Of a DNA stretch of 8,977 nt, positions 1 to 6,869 are shown piece after piece. The notes beneath the pieces were generated by a model. It saw only the letters and a program-made list of their open reading frames with translations, ran no database searches and was not told where the DNA came from. The stretch's first letter is position 1. Each line of letters starts with the position of its first letter. This DNA is from an uncultured Methylococcaceae bacterium (lineage in GTDB: Bacteria; Pseudomonadota; Gammaproteobacteria; Methylococcales; Methylomonadaceae): the NCBI GenBank assembly GCA_903903365.1, contig CAIUYS010000571.1, positions 1 to 8,977 on the forward strand. The letters are read 5' to 3'. Made by a program: the position numbers and the translations under genes.

Positions 1-1101
1 TAAGGCCGATAGTCCGAGTATCGAATCCCATAAAACATCAACTCCGGCGCCTTTAAGTAAAATGGCGTAGCTTATTTCATTGTAGTAATACAAGGGTGAA
101 ATAGTCATGGCCCAGTGTATACTTTTCGGCATCGATTCTGGTGCCGTCCATGCACCGGAAAGCAATAATATGGGCATCATCAGCAAAATAACCAGCATAC
201 TCACTTGCCCCAAATTGCGGCTGATAGTGGCAATGAACAAGCCAATCCCTGACGTGGTGAAGACGTATAAAGCAGATACCGCAAAAAAGAGGCTGATGCT
301 GCCTTTAACCGGTAAGTTAAAGGCAGGAATAATGATAAGAAACAAACTGACGGCTATGCCTAAAAGAATAACCAGTCCCATGGATATCACCTTGGGCAGT
401 AAAATTTGCAGAGAACTTAACGGCGATACGGTAAGTTGCTCGATGGTTCCCCGTTCTTTTTCGCGTACCGCAGCCGCAGCCGGTAACATCATCGATAATA
501 TGGTGATCGCATTAAACATTTCCATGATCGACATAAACCAACTATCTATTCGATTGGGGTTGTAAAGTACGCGATGTCGACTCTGGATAACAGGAATAGC
601 CGCCATTTGTTCGGTATTTAAGCCTAATCGTTTGATCATAAGTTCCTGCCCATAATCCGTTGTAATCTCGCTGGCGTAAGCGCTTGCCAGTGTGCCCAGT
701 ACAGTATTGCTGGTATCCACCTGAAGTTGTACCGCCACTGGTTTTCCTTGAAGGATATGGCTTTGAAAGTTCTCGGGAATATCCAGCACAGCCAGAAGCC
801 GACCTTTATTTAACAAATTTTCAGCTTCATTTTTACCGGTGATTTCGCCTTTAAAAGCAAAATAAGGTTGGCGAAACCGGTAAATTAGTTCGCGTGAAGC
901 AGCGCTATGGTCATGATCAATAACCATCACCGAGGCGTTGTGCAGATTCAGGTTGATGCCGGTGCCGGCCATATAAATATCCAGGGTAAAAAAATAGACA
1001 ATGATTAACAGCAGAACAAGATCACGTTTTAGCTGTTTGAGTTCTTTAACCGTCATGGCGATGATTCGATCCCACCAGAGCAAAAATGCATGGCCGCTCA
1101 T
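1..1101 (-). CDS. ABC-2 type permease, YhhJ-like, second permease of exporter operon (3' end off window)
   Basis: Inner-membrane permease subunit of an ABC exporter. I translated 367 codons on the minus strand with no stop; the frame is still open at position 1. E. coli YhhJ, as I recall it, would end about 18-20 residues later, so the gene is almost complete. Topology is that of ABC2_membrane_3 proteins: a cytoplasmic N-terminus, one helix at about 28-46, a large periplasmic domain at about 48-188, then helices near 190-210, 236-258, 268-292 and 298-316, with a final one starting near 355. The cytoplasmic coupling motif VREKERGT is at 212-219. The region ending in SGAWTAPESMP (315-325) resembles YhhJ. 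The ATG lies in an ATGA overlap with the stop of the upstream permease, so translation is probably coupled; the ribosome site is weak (AAGG). It shares fold and several motifs with the upstream permease, which suggests a heterodimer. Substrate unknown. Confidence 0.93.
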   Translation of the reverse strand, partial: MSGHAFLLWWDRIIAMTVKELKQLKRDLVLLLIIVYFFTLDIYMAGTGINLNLHNASVMVIDHDHSAASRELIYRFRQPYFAFKGEITGKNEAENLLNKGRLLAVLDIPENFQSHILQGKPVAVQLQVDTSNTVLGTLASAYASEITTDYGQELMIKRLGLNTEQMAAIPVIQSRHRVLYNPNRIDSWFMSIMEMFNAITILSMMLPAAAAVREKERGTIEQLTVSPLSSLQILLPKVISMGLVILLGIAVSLFLIIIPAFNLPVKGSISLFFAVSALYVFTTSGIGLFIATISRNLGQVSMLVILLMMPILLLSGAWTAPESMPKSIHWAMTISPLYYYNEISYAILLKGAGVDVLWDSILGLSAL

Positions 1102-2252
1102 TCCGATGGCCTTTTATGAAAGTTAAGCAAACCGATTACCCAAAGAAGGATTGCGTAGAAAATTAATGCCGTCACATCGAACCAAAGTTCGGCCCAACCC
1201 AGACCTTTGAGAAAACTGCCCCATGAAATTCTCAGATGGTAAAGCGTAGGAAAAAGGTGCGCTTCGATTTTTGTTCCCATCCCCATCGATTCTATAGGCA
1301 CCAGTAATCCTGAATAAAGCATGGCCGGTACAAAAGAAATTACCATCGTCAAGATAACCGCAGAGATTTGGGTTCGCACCAGTACCGATACCAGTAGACC
1401 GATGCCTGCTGTACAGATCACGTAGATAACAGAAGCTAGATAATAAAACAGGGGATCACCTTTAAAGGGTGTGCCGAATACATGCATGACGAGCCACCAG
1501 AGAACAAGAATATTTAGGCAGGAAATTAGCAGGTAGGGTAAAAATTTACCCAGAATAAACTCGCTACGACTGATAGTTGATGCATATATGTTATAAATGG
1601 AACCATTTTCTTTTTCACGTACTACGCCCAAAGCCGTCAGAAAAGGCGGTGTTACTATCAGTACCAGCATCATTAAGCCGGAGGACATAGACCACTGGCT
1701 ACGTAAGGCCTGGTTATACAAATAACGGGATTCCAGTCGCACGGGTGATACCTGACTGAGCGCTTGCTCTTTGGAAATACCACGCGTGCGGGCTAAATAA
1801 TCCGCCAGGGATTGCGCATTAAAATTGGCAATAATGGCTGATAAATAGCCTTTTTCTATCTCGGCCCGATAGGGGAAAACACCGTCTATCAAACTTTGTA
1901 CAGAGGTAGCCTGACCAGCCAATAGCTGCTCCTGAAAGCGGTGCGGGATAATGATGGCAAAGCGAATATCACTGTCAGCCAGAAGAGGATCAAGATCACG
2001 CTCGCTCGACACATCACCTTTGTAATCAAAATAACGCGAGTCAATAAACCGGTGCAGGAAATCGCGACTCATTGCCGTTCGATCCTGATCGAGTACCGCA
2101 AAGGTAATTTTTTCAACATCGAAAGATATTCCGTAACCTAATACCAAAAATATCAATACAGGCAGTCCAAAAGCCATGGCAAAAAAAAGTCGGTCGCGTA
2201 AAATTTCGCGCCACTCTTTATAGGTTACCGCCCAGACTCTCGATAAATTCAT
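1098..2252 (-). CDS. ABC-2 type permease resembling the C-terminal membrane half of RbbA
   Basis: First inner-membrane permease of the exporter, 384 residues. Predicted helices lie at about 22-42, 190-210, 237-258, 269-291, 297-318 and 353-375, with a periplasmic domain at about 43-189. VREKENGSIYN (211-221) is the conserved cytoplasmic motif after the second helix. YGISFDVE (40-47), FAVLDQDRT (51-59) and the IDG...RAE...KGY pattern (122-136) closely match the membrane half of E. coli RbbA as I recall it, so this is the RbbA permease as a free-standing protein. The start is well supported: the ATG shares an ATGA overlap with the stop of the ATPase gene, and GGAG sits 5 bases upstream (complement of 2258-2261). 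It probably pairs with the following YhhJ-like permease to form the transmembrane pathway. The periplasmic domains are candidates for contact with the HlyD adaptor, an inference from the operon. No frameshift or missing segment seen. Confidence 0.95.
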   Translation of the reverse strand: MNLSRVWAVTYKEWREILRDRLFFAMAFGLPVLIFLVLGYGISFDVEKITFAVLDQDRTAMSRDFLHRFIDSRYFDYKGDVSSERDLDPLLADSDIRFAIIIPHRFQEQLLAGQATSVQSLIDGVFPYRAEIEKGYLSAIIANFNAQSLADYLARTRGISKEQALSQVSPVRLESRYLYNQALRSQWSMSSGLMMLVLIVTPPFLTALGVVREKENGSIYNIYASTISRSEFILGKFLPYLLISCLNILVLWWLVMHVFGTPFKGDPLFYYLASVIYVICTAGIGLLVSVLVRTQISAVILTMVISFVPAMLYSGLLVPIESMGMGTKIEAHLFPTLYHLRISWGSFLKGLGWAELWFDVTALIFYAILLWVIGLLNFHKRPSE

Positions 2253-4213
2253 GTCGACTCCGTATTTTCCAGTGCCAGAACCCGGTACACAAAAACATCC
2301 TCCAAGGTCGGTGAACGAGCCTCTAAGTTAATCAGCTTGATAGACTGCTTGGCAAGCAACTCGTGAATCCGGTCTTTAACGTTTTCACTATTCAGTGCCA
2401 ATAAATGGATATGCTTTCCGTATAAAGCGGCACCCTTAAAATGGGCTTGTTTAAGGAGTGCCAAGGTTGCCAGTGGATTGTCGGTAGTCATTTCCAACAG
2501 TTGTCCGGCTTCATTTTGCAGAGCCTGAATCATATTGGCAGGCGAGTCGTCAGCAATAACGCATCCGGCATACATCAGCGCCAGATGATCGCAATGTTCG
2601 GCTTCGTTCATGTAATGCGTGGTGACTAAAATAGCCACCTGTTCTTCGCGGGCCAGATGGACTAAAATCTCCCAAAAATGTCTACGCCCGATAGGGTCAA
2701 CGCCTGAAGTCGGCTCGTCCAGAAACAGTACGACGGGTTGATGTACCAAGGCGCAACCCAGTGCCAGTCGTTGCCGTATTCCCATAGGCAGGCTGCCCGC
2801 CAACTGCCCGATAACATCTTCCAAGCCCGCAATGTGTATCACCCAGGCCAGGCGTTGCTTGATAATTTTTCGATTAATGCCATAAATGCTGGCATAGAGA
2901 CGAATATTTTCCATCACTGTTAAGTCCAGATACAGGGAAAATGATTGTGACATATAACCAATACGTTCTTTAATTAGCTGTCCCGCTTTACGCATGTCTG
3001 CACCTGCCACATGGCCTTCACCTGCACTGGGTGGAAGAATGCCGGTGAGCATTTTAATGGTTGTTGTTTTTCCTGCACCGTTAGCACCGAGCAGTCCAAA
3101 AATTTCGCCTTGCTTTACGCTGAAATCAATATGATCGACCGACCGGAATTTACCAAAATCTCGGGTTAATTGCTTCGCTTCAATGACGATGCTTTTATTA
3201 TGGGGTAAAGGCTTGTCAAAACGGGGGATGGACTTATCTTTATTGGTCTGGTCGATTAAAGGCCTTTCCCGCAGTAACGCAATAAACGCATCTTCTAATG
3301 CTGCATCAAACGCCCGTATCGTTTTTATTTTTACTCCGGCCAGTAAATCAGTGACCGTTTTTACACCGGCATTTACTGGCGTATTATCAGCAAAAACCCT
3401 GATTCTACTGCTTATGGCTTCTATTTGCAGATAATGTTTTTTTAGTTGTTTAAGCGCTTCAAGCTGAGGTTCTGCTGTCAATTCAACCAAGCAACCTTGA
3501 GCCTGCTGACAGATACTATCTGTTTCACCCGTTGCCAGTATTTGCCCGTTATACATTAAAGACAAACGATTAAAACGCGCGGCTTCATCCATATAAGCGG
3601 TAGAAACCAGAGCGGTAATGCCTTGCTCTTGAAGCAGTTCGGCAAGAATAGCCCAAAAATCCCTACGTGAGACCGGATCAACGCCGGTCGTTGGTTCATC
3701 AAGAATGACCAGTTCAGGTTGATGTATCAGGGTACAAATCAAGCCCAGTTTTTGCTTCATGCCACCCGATAGATTTTTCATTGGGCGCTCACGAAACTTG
3801 TCAAGGCGGGTCATGGCGAGTAGTTTGTTTTTACGTTCGGCCAATTGTTCAGGCGATACTTCCCGCAGTTGGGCAAAAAAATCGATATTTTCCTCTACCG
3901 ACAAAGCGCCGTAAAGATTAAGTCCCAGTCCTTGGGGCATAAAACCCAAGCGGCCTTTTATCTTTTCAGCGGACGCTTCGGAATCTATAGTCAGGTTAAA
4001 AACTTCAAGCGCACCTTGCTCAAACGATAATACACCGGCGATTGCTTTCATCAGGCTGCTTTTACCGGCACCATCGGGACCAATCAAGCCATAAATTTCT
4101 CCGCGTTTAACCGTCAGATCAACGGTGTTGACTGCCAACTTCTTTTTATAGCTTTTACAAAGTCCGGTAATGTTGATAACCGTTTGTTCATCTACCAACG
4201 AGGCTTCGCCCAT
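2249..4213 (-). CDS. ABC transporter ATPase with two nucleotide-binding domains (RbbA/YbhF-type)
   Basis: Cytoplasmic ATPase subunit, 654 residues, carrying both nucleotide-binding domains. NBD1: Walker A GPDGAGKSS 45-53, Q-loop Q94, signature LSGGMKQ 148-154, Walker B with E173; the usual switch His is absent (STAYMDEA, Ala206). NBD2: Walker A GANGAGKTT 376-384, Q-loop Q423, altered signature LPMGIRQ 475-481, Walker B with E500, switch His533 present. Each NBD is followed by a similar domain of roughly 80 residues (about 241-315 and 571-645) ending in an LEDAF/LEDVF motif. E. coli RbbA has similar NBD motifs, including GLIGPDG and MPQGLG, but is fused to its permease; YbhF is a shorter unfused double NBD. 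The start is secure: GGAGG lies 7 bases before the ATG, and the gene overlaps the adaptor's 3' end by 22 bases. It should energise the two permeases encoded immediately downstream. RbbA was described as ribosome-associated, but this operon points to export. Confidence 0.96.
   Translation of the reverse strand: MGEASLVDEQTVINITGLCKSYKKKLAVNTVDLTVKRGEIYGLIGPDGAGKSSLMKAIAGVLSFEQGALEVFNLTIDSEASAEKIKGRLGFMPQGLGLNLYGALSVEENIDFFAQLREVSPEQLAERKNKLLAMTRLDKFRERPMKNLSGGMKQKLGLICTLIHQPELVILDEPTTGVDPVSRRDFWAILAELLQEQGITALVSTAYMDEAARFNRLSLMYNGQILATGETDSICQQAQGCLVELTAEPQLEALKQLKKHYLQIEAISSRIRVFADNTPVNAGVKTVTDLLAGVKIKTIRAFDAALEDAFIALLRERPLIDQTNKDKSIPRFDKPLPHNKSIVIEAKQLTRDFGKFRSVDHIDFSVKQGEIFGLLGANGAGKTTTIKMLTGILPPSAGEGHVAGADMRKAGQLIKERIGYMSQSFSLYLDLTVMENIRLYASIYGINRKIIKQRLAWVIHIAGLEDVIGQLAGSLPMGIRQRLALGCALVHQPVVLFLDEPTSGVDPIGRRHFWEILVHLAREEQVAILVTTHYMNEAEHCDHLALMYAGCVIADDSPANMIQALQNEAGQLLEMTTDNPLATLALLKQAHFKGAALYGKHIHLLALNSENVKDRIHELLAKQSIKLINLEARSPTLEDVFVYRVLALENTEST
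2258..2261 (-). promoter_or_regulatory. Ribosome binding site of the first permease gene
   Basis: On the minus strand this reads GGAG, 5 bases before the permease ATG at 2252-2250, and it lies within the last codons of the ATPase gene. With the ATGA stop/start overlap it supports reinitiation, which would make ATPase and permease in related amounts. Confidence 0.65.
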
Positions 4214-5301
4214 GGGGTTGCCTCCCGCCAGCGAATCACTGCATCTGCCGGGAGTCCGGGGGTTAGTTTATGTTCGGGATTGTTATCAAGATAAAGTTTG
4301 ACGGCATAAACCAGCTTGACCCGTTCATCAGGTGTTTGCACCTCTTTAGGCGTAAATTCTGCTTGTGAGGCAATATAACGAAGGGTGGACGAAAAAGCTT
4401 TGTCCGGAAAGGCATCGGTATAAATTTGGGCGGGAAGTCCCAGGCGCACCTTGCCGATTTCTTTTTCCGGTACATAGACTTTTAAATACAGTTTATCCAG
4501 ATCAACAATATCAAACAGCGGGCTACCCGCAGCGACCATCTCGCCATTATCAACAATGCGTGTCGTAATCATGCCCGTTGCCGGGGCTTGAACAACCAGA
4601 TCATTCAGGATACTTTGCGCTTCCGTCAGCGCGGCTTCTGCCTGCGTCACCTTGGCAGTCATGGCATTGACATTATCCTCTTCGGCCTTAATCTGATTCT
4701 GGCCCAGACGGGCTTCAGCCAATTTTTTTTCAGCTTGGGTTCTGGCTGACTGTGCCGTAAGATGTTGGGCTCTCGCTACTTTCAAGCTTAAATCCGCCTG
4801 TTCGCTACGCCGTCTTTCTACGGTCTCTCTTTTTAATAGCTCACGAAACCGCTCAGCGTCCCTGAACATCTGTTCTTCATTGGCAAGGCTTGAAGCCAGC
4901 TCGGCATGGGTATGATTAAGCTCCGCTTTGGCAGTATCAATCTTTAACGGGACATTTTTCTTAAAAACGGACAAGGCTGTTTGCGCCGCCTTGAGTTCCG
5001 CTTTTTTGACATCCAGCGCCGCTTTGGCTTGATTGACTTTGGCAAGGGTCTGGGCATCATCCAACTTAACCATCACTTGGCCTTTTTCAATCAGGTCACC
5101 TTCTCTCGCCAGCAATTCAACGACTCGCCCCGGCCACTTGCTTGACACGGTGTAATGATCACCCTCAAAGCGGCCATTTGCCTGCACCAGTCCTTCCGGG
5201 AAAGGCGGTTGTCGCCACCCTAACCACCAAGCGACCACTGCGACAAGCAAAACACTAATGAACAGGGCAATGAATGTGAGTATTTTTGTTTTTTTTTCCA
5301 T
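4192..5301 (-). CDS. HlyD-family periplasmic adaptor (membrane fusion protein), YhiI-like
   Basis: Adaptor linking the inner-membrane ABC permeases to the outer-membrane channel, 369 residues. It has a short basic N-terminus and one membrane anchor at about 7-27, leaving the rest in the periplasm. A first lipoyl half lies around 42-80 (PGRVVELLAREGD, GQVMVKLDD), then a long Ala/Gln/Glu/Lys-rich coiled coil at about 83-232 expected to dock on the TolC-type channel, a second lipoyl half at about 235-265 (QAPATGMITTRIVDNGE) and a beta-barrel region. ASQAEFTPKEVQTPDER (311-327) is typical of the YhiI/YbhG adaptor group, and the ending GLPADAVIRWREATPW resembles YhiI as I recall it. The 3' end overlaps the ATPase gene by 22 bases and contains its ribosome site. 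The start has no strong Shine-Dalgarno sequence, but the membrane anchor begins directly after it. The gene lies 53 bases downstream of the tolC-like gene and is probably cotranscribed. Confidence 0.95.
   Translation of the reverse strand: MEKKTKILTFIALFISVLLVAVVAWWLGWRQPPFPEGLVQANGRFEGDHYTVSSKWPGRVVELLAREGDLIEKGQVMVKLDDAQTLAKVNQAKAALDVKKAELKAAQTALSVFKKNVPLKIDTAKAELNHTHAELASSLANEEQMFRDAERFRELLKRETVERRRSEQADLSLKVARAQHLTAQSARTQAEKKLAEARLGQNQIKAEEDNVNAMTAKVTQAEAALTEAQSILNDLVVQAPATGMITTRIVDNGEMVAAGSPLFDIVDLDKLYLKVYVPEKEIGKVRLGLPAQIYTDAFPDKAFSSTLRYIASQAEFTPKEVQTPDERVKLVYAVKLYLDNNPEHKLTPGLPADAVIRWREATPWAKPRW
4221..4225 (-). promoter_or_regulatory. Strong ribosome binding site of the double-NBD ATPase gene
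   Basis: On the minus strand this reads GGAGG, 7 bases before the ATG at 4213-4211. It lies inside the last codons of the adaptor gene, so ribosomes finishing the adaptor pass directly over it. It fixes the ATPase start and suggests translational coupling across the 22-base overlap. Confidence 0.8.
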
Positions 5302-5354
5302 AGTTGCCGATTTTTGCTGGATTACATTCTATTTTTCTCGTAAGTGGATTTAAA

Positions 5355-6644
5355 TTACAAAACGCCTATTGCACGCCGCAAATGCAAGGTTGCCAACGCC
5401 GCATCATAATGTGCATTATTAAAATTATCATGGGTTCTGGTACGTAAATCTTCCGCCTGAATAACATCGGTGTTGGTCGATAAGCCCTGTTGATAACGAT
5501 CCGTGGTCACTTTCATATTTTCATCTGCTTGAGTGATGGCTTGCCGGGTGACTTCAATACGCTTTTGTGCTTCCAGACTATCCAGCCAGGCCTGACGTAC
5601 TTGCAAACTGATCATACTGCTCAAATCATTGCGTTGTTCTTTTAAGGAAAGTGCCTGCCGGTTAAGGGCATCACCACCATGTTGGGTACTGCCGTCAAAC
5701 AATTTCCACTGCATGCCAACATTGACCATCCACAACCCTTGGAATACCTGATAACGGTTTTCTTGATATTGATAGCCGCCATTAACAGCAACCTGTGGCA
5801 GATTAGCGGCTTTAACACTTTGAGCTTGTTGTTCCAAGGACTCTATTTGCTGCGCGAGCACTATTAATTCCGGACGTTGAGTCAAGGCGTTGTTGCTAAG
5901 CTCGGCTAACGTGCCTTTTGGCATCTCCGGAAACTGAGGCGATAGCCTGACTGCCTCGGCAAGATTGCGATCCAGTAATTGATTATAACGAGCCCGTGCA
6001 ATATCAAGTTGGTTGTTTGCCTGTGTAATCAGTTGCTGTGCATTGGCTAATTCAACCGCTGCCGCCAATAAATCATTTTTGGCAACCACACCCTGATCAA
6101 AAAGATTTTTTACATCCTGATGATGAGCCGTCAAATTATCAACATGACTTTGCGCAACTTGCAAGGTGCCTTCGCTGCGCAAGACAGCTATATAAGTTTC
6201 AGATACCTGCATTTTGATCGTTAATGCAGCACTGGTTTCGTTGTTCTGTGCGGCCTGCAAGGCGGCTTCGGCGGCATTAATGCTATGACTGATACGGCCA
6301 CTGGTAAACACAGGAACCGAGGCGATAGCCTGGGCTTTCATACTGCCAGCTTGATACGTGTTAAATTGACCTGTCAGACCTTGGAAATCAGCTTTTGCAG
6401 CCTGTGTTACATTATATTGGCTATAACCGGAACCCACATTGAGTTCTGGAAGCCGTTGCCCTTGCGCTGAATATAGCTGTTGTTCCGATGCGCTGGTATC
6501 CGCTTTTGCAGATTTGATCTGATGGTTATTTTCTATAGCAATAGCCCAAGCATCTTCCAGCGTTTCTGCGCTCGTTGCGGGAGCAGAAAAAATCAGAAAA
6601 TCGCTGAGCAGGCCAATTATCAGTCCGTATTTGTTTAACAGCAT
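5355..6644 (-). CDS. TolC-family outer-membrane efflux channel
   Basis: Outer-membrane duct of the tripartite exporter, 429 residues, normal for the family. A signal peptide is visible (hydrophobic core about 7-22), with likely cleavage after TSA at 26; there is no lipobox Cys, so it is not an NodT-type lipoprotein. The mature protein has the two-fold repeat of the outer-membrane efflux family: the strand-turn element PVFTSGRI (111-118) with the helix that follows has a counterpart in KLFDGST (314-320), and GVVAKNDLLAAAVELANAQ (185-203) corresponds to GLSTNTDVIQAEDLRTRT (387-404). The helices are rich in Ala, Gln and Asn, as expected for the periplasmic tunnel. It is the first gene of the exporter operon, 53 bases ahead of the adaptor, so a dedicated partner is likely; E. 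coli yhiI-rbbA-yhhJ has none. The ribosome site is weak (AGG only 2 bases from the ATG), yet the signal peptide supports this start. Specific substrate cannot be told. Confidence 0.95.
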   Translation of the reverse strand: MLLNKYGLIIGLLSDFLIFSAPATSAETLEDAWAIAIENNHQIKSAKADTSASEQQLYSAQGQRLPELNVGSGYSQYNVTQAAKADFQGLTGQFNTYQAGSMKAQAIASVPVFTSGRISHSINAAEAALQAAQNNETSAALTIKMQVSETYIAVLRSEGTLQVAQSHVDNLTAHHQDVKNLFDQGVVAKNDLLAAAVELANAQQLITQANNQLDIARARYNQLLDRNLAEAVRLSPQFPEMPKGTLAELSNNALTQRPELIVLAQQIESLEQQAQSVKAANLPQVAVNGGYQYQENRYQVFQGLWMVNVGMQWKLFDGSTQHGGDALNRQALSLKEQRNDLSSMISLQVRQAWLDSLEAQKRIEVTRQAITQADENMKVTTDRYQQGLSTNTDVIQAEDLRTRTHDNFNNAHYDAALATLHLRRAIGVL

Positions 6645-6764
6645 CGCCTATCAATAGCCTGGCAAAAAAATGACGGGGATTATCGGCTTTCAACTTAAGT
6701 GGATGTTATCTTTAAAATCGTGCAGCCTTAAATTGGAAGCCGGATTATCGACTGGATTCGTTGT

Positions 6765-6794
6765 CGTTAAGGTTTTTGAAATTACACCTTAACG
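6765..6794. promoter_or_regulatory. Perfect 9-bp inverted repeat upstream of the exporter operon (candidate operator)
   Basis: CGTTAAGGT at 6765-6773 is the exact reverse complement of ACCTTAACG at 6786-6794, with a 12-base AT-rich spacer. It sits about 120 bases before the tolC-like ATG. No T-run follows on either strand, so it does not look like a terminator. A dimeric repressor or activator site is the simplest reading. No regulator gene is present in the window. Confidence 0.4.
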
Positions 6795-6807
6795 CACAGA
6801 AAATCAA
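6781..6807 (-). promoter_or_regulatory. Weak candidate promoter for the tolC-hlyD-ABC operon
   Basis: Reading the minus strand, TTGATT (6807-6802) could be a -35 box and TGTAAT (6786-6781) a -10 box, but the 15-base spacer is short. If real, the -10 lies in the spacer of the inverted repeat and the promoter spacer covers one arm, a geometry suited to repression. Two GATAAT hexamers nearer tolC are alternative -10 boxes without a good -35. Low confidence. Confidence 0.25.
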
Positions 6808-6869
6808 TATACAAAAAATAATACGCTGGCTAAAGTATGGTTCAGACTCAAAATAAAAGCTATCCCGGC

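Larger units (their letters stand above)
6645..6869. other. Intergenic region between yfbR and the exporter operon
   Basis: About 225 bases, AT-rich, with no ORF that I can support. It holds the inverted repeat and weak promoter listed separately. The 9-mer GGATTATCG occurs twice (6677-6685 and 6742-6750), with no clear meaning. I see no hairpin with a T-tract after the yfbR stop, so read-through from yfbR into the exporter genes is possible. Confidence 0.6.

Noticed and set aside
107..565. A 152-codon plus-strand ORF at the left edge
   Set aside because: It lies wholly opposite the YhhJ-like permease, which is open over the full 1101 bases and has clear family motifs. The ORF has no recognisable domain.
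4263..4475. A 70-codon minus-strand ORF inside the adaptor gene in another frame
   Set aside because: It overlaps the conserved AEFTPK...TPDER part of the adaptor and has no separate ribosome site or domain.
5341..6704. The 9-mer TAAGTGGAT at 5341-5349 and 6696-6704, ahead of both the adaptor and tolC-like genes
   Set aside because: Two 9-base matches in AT-rich gaps are weak evidence; there is no symmetry and no promoter alignment. Probably chance.
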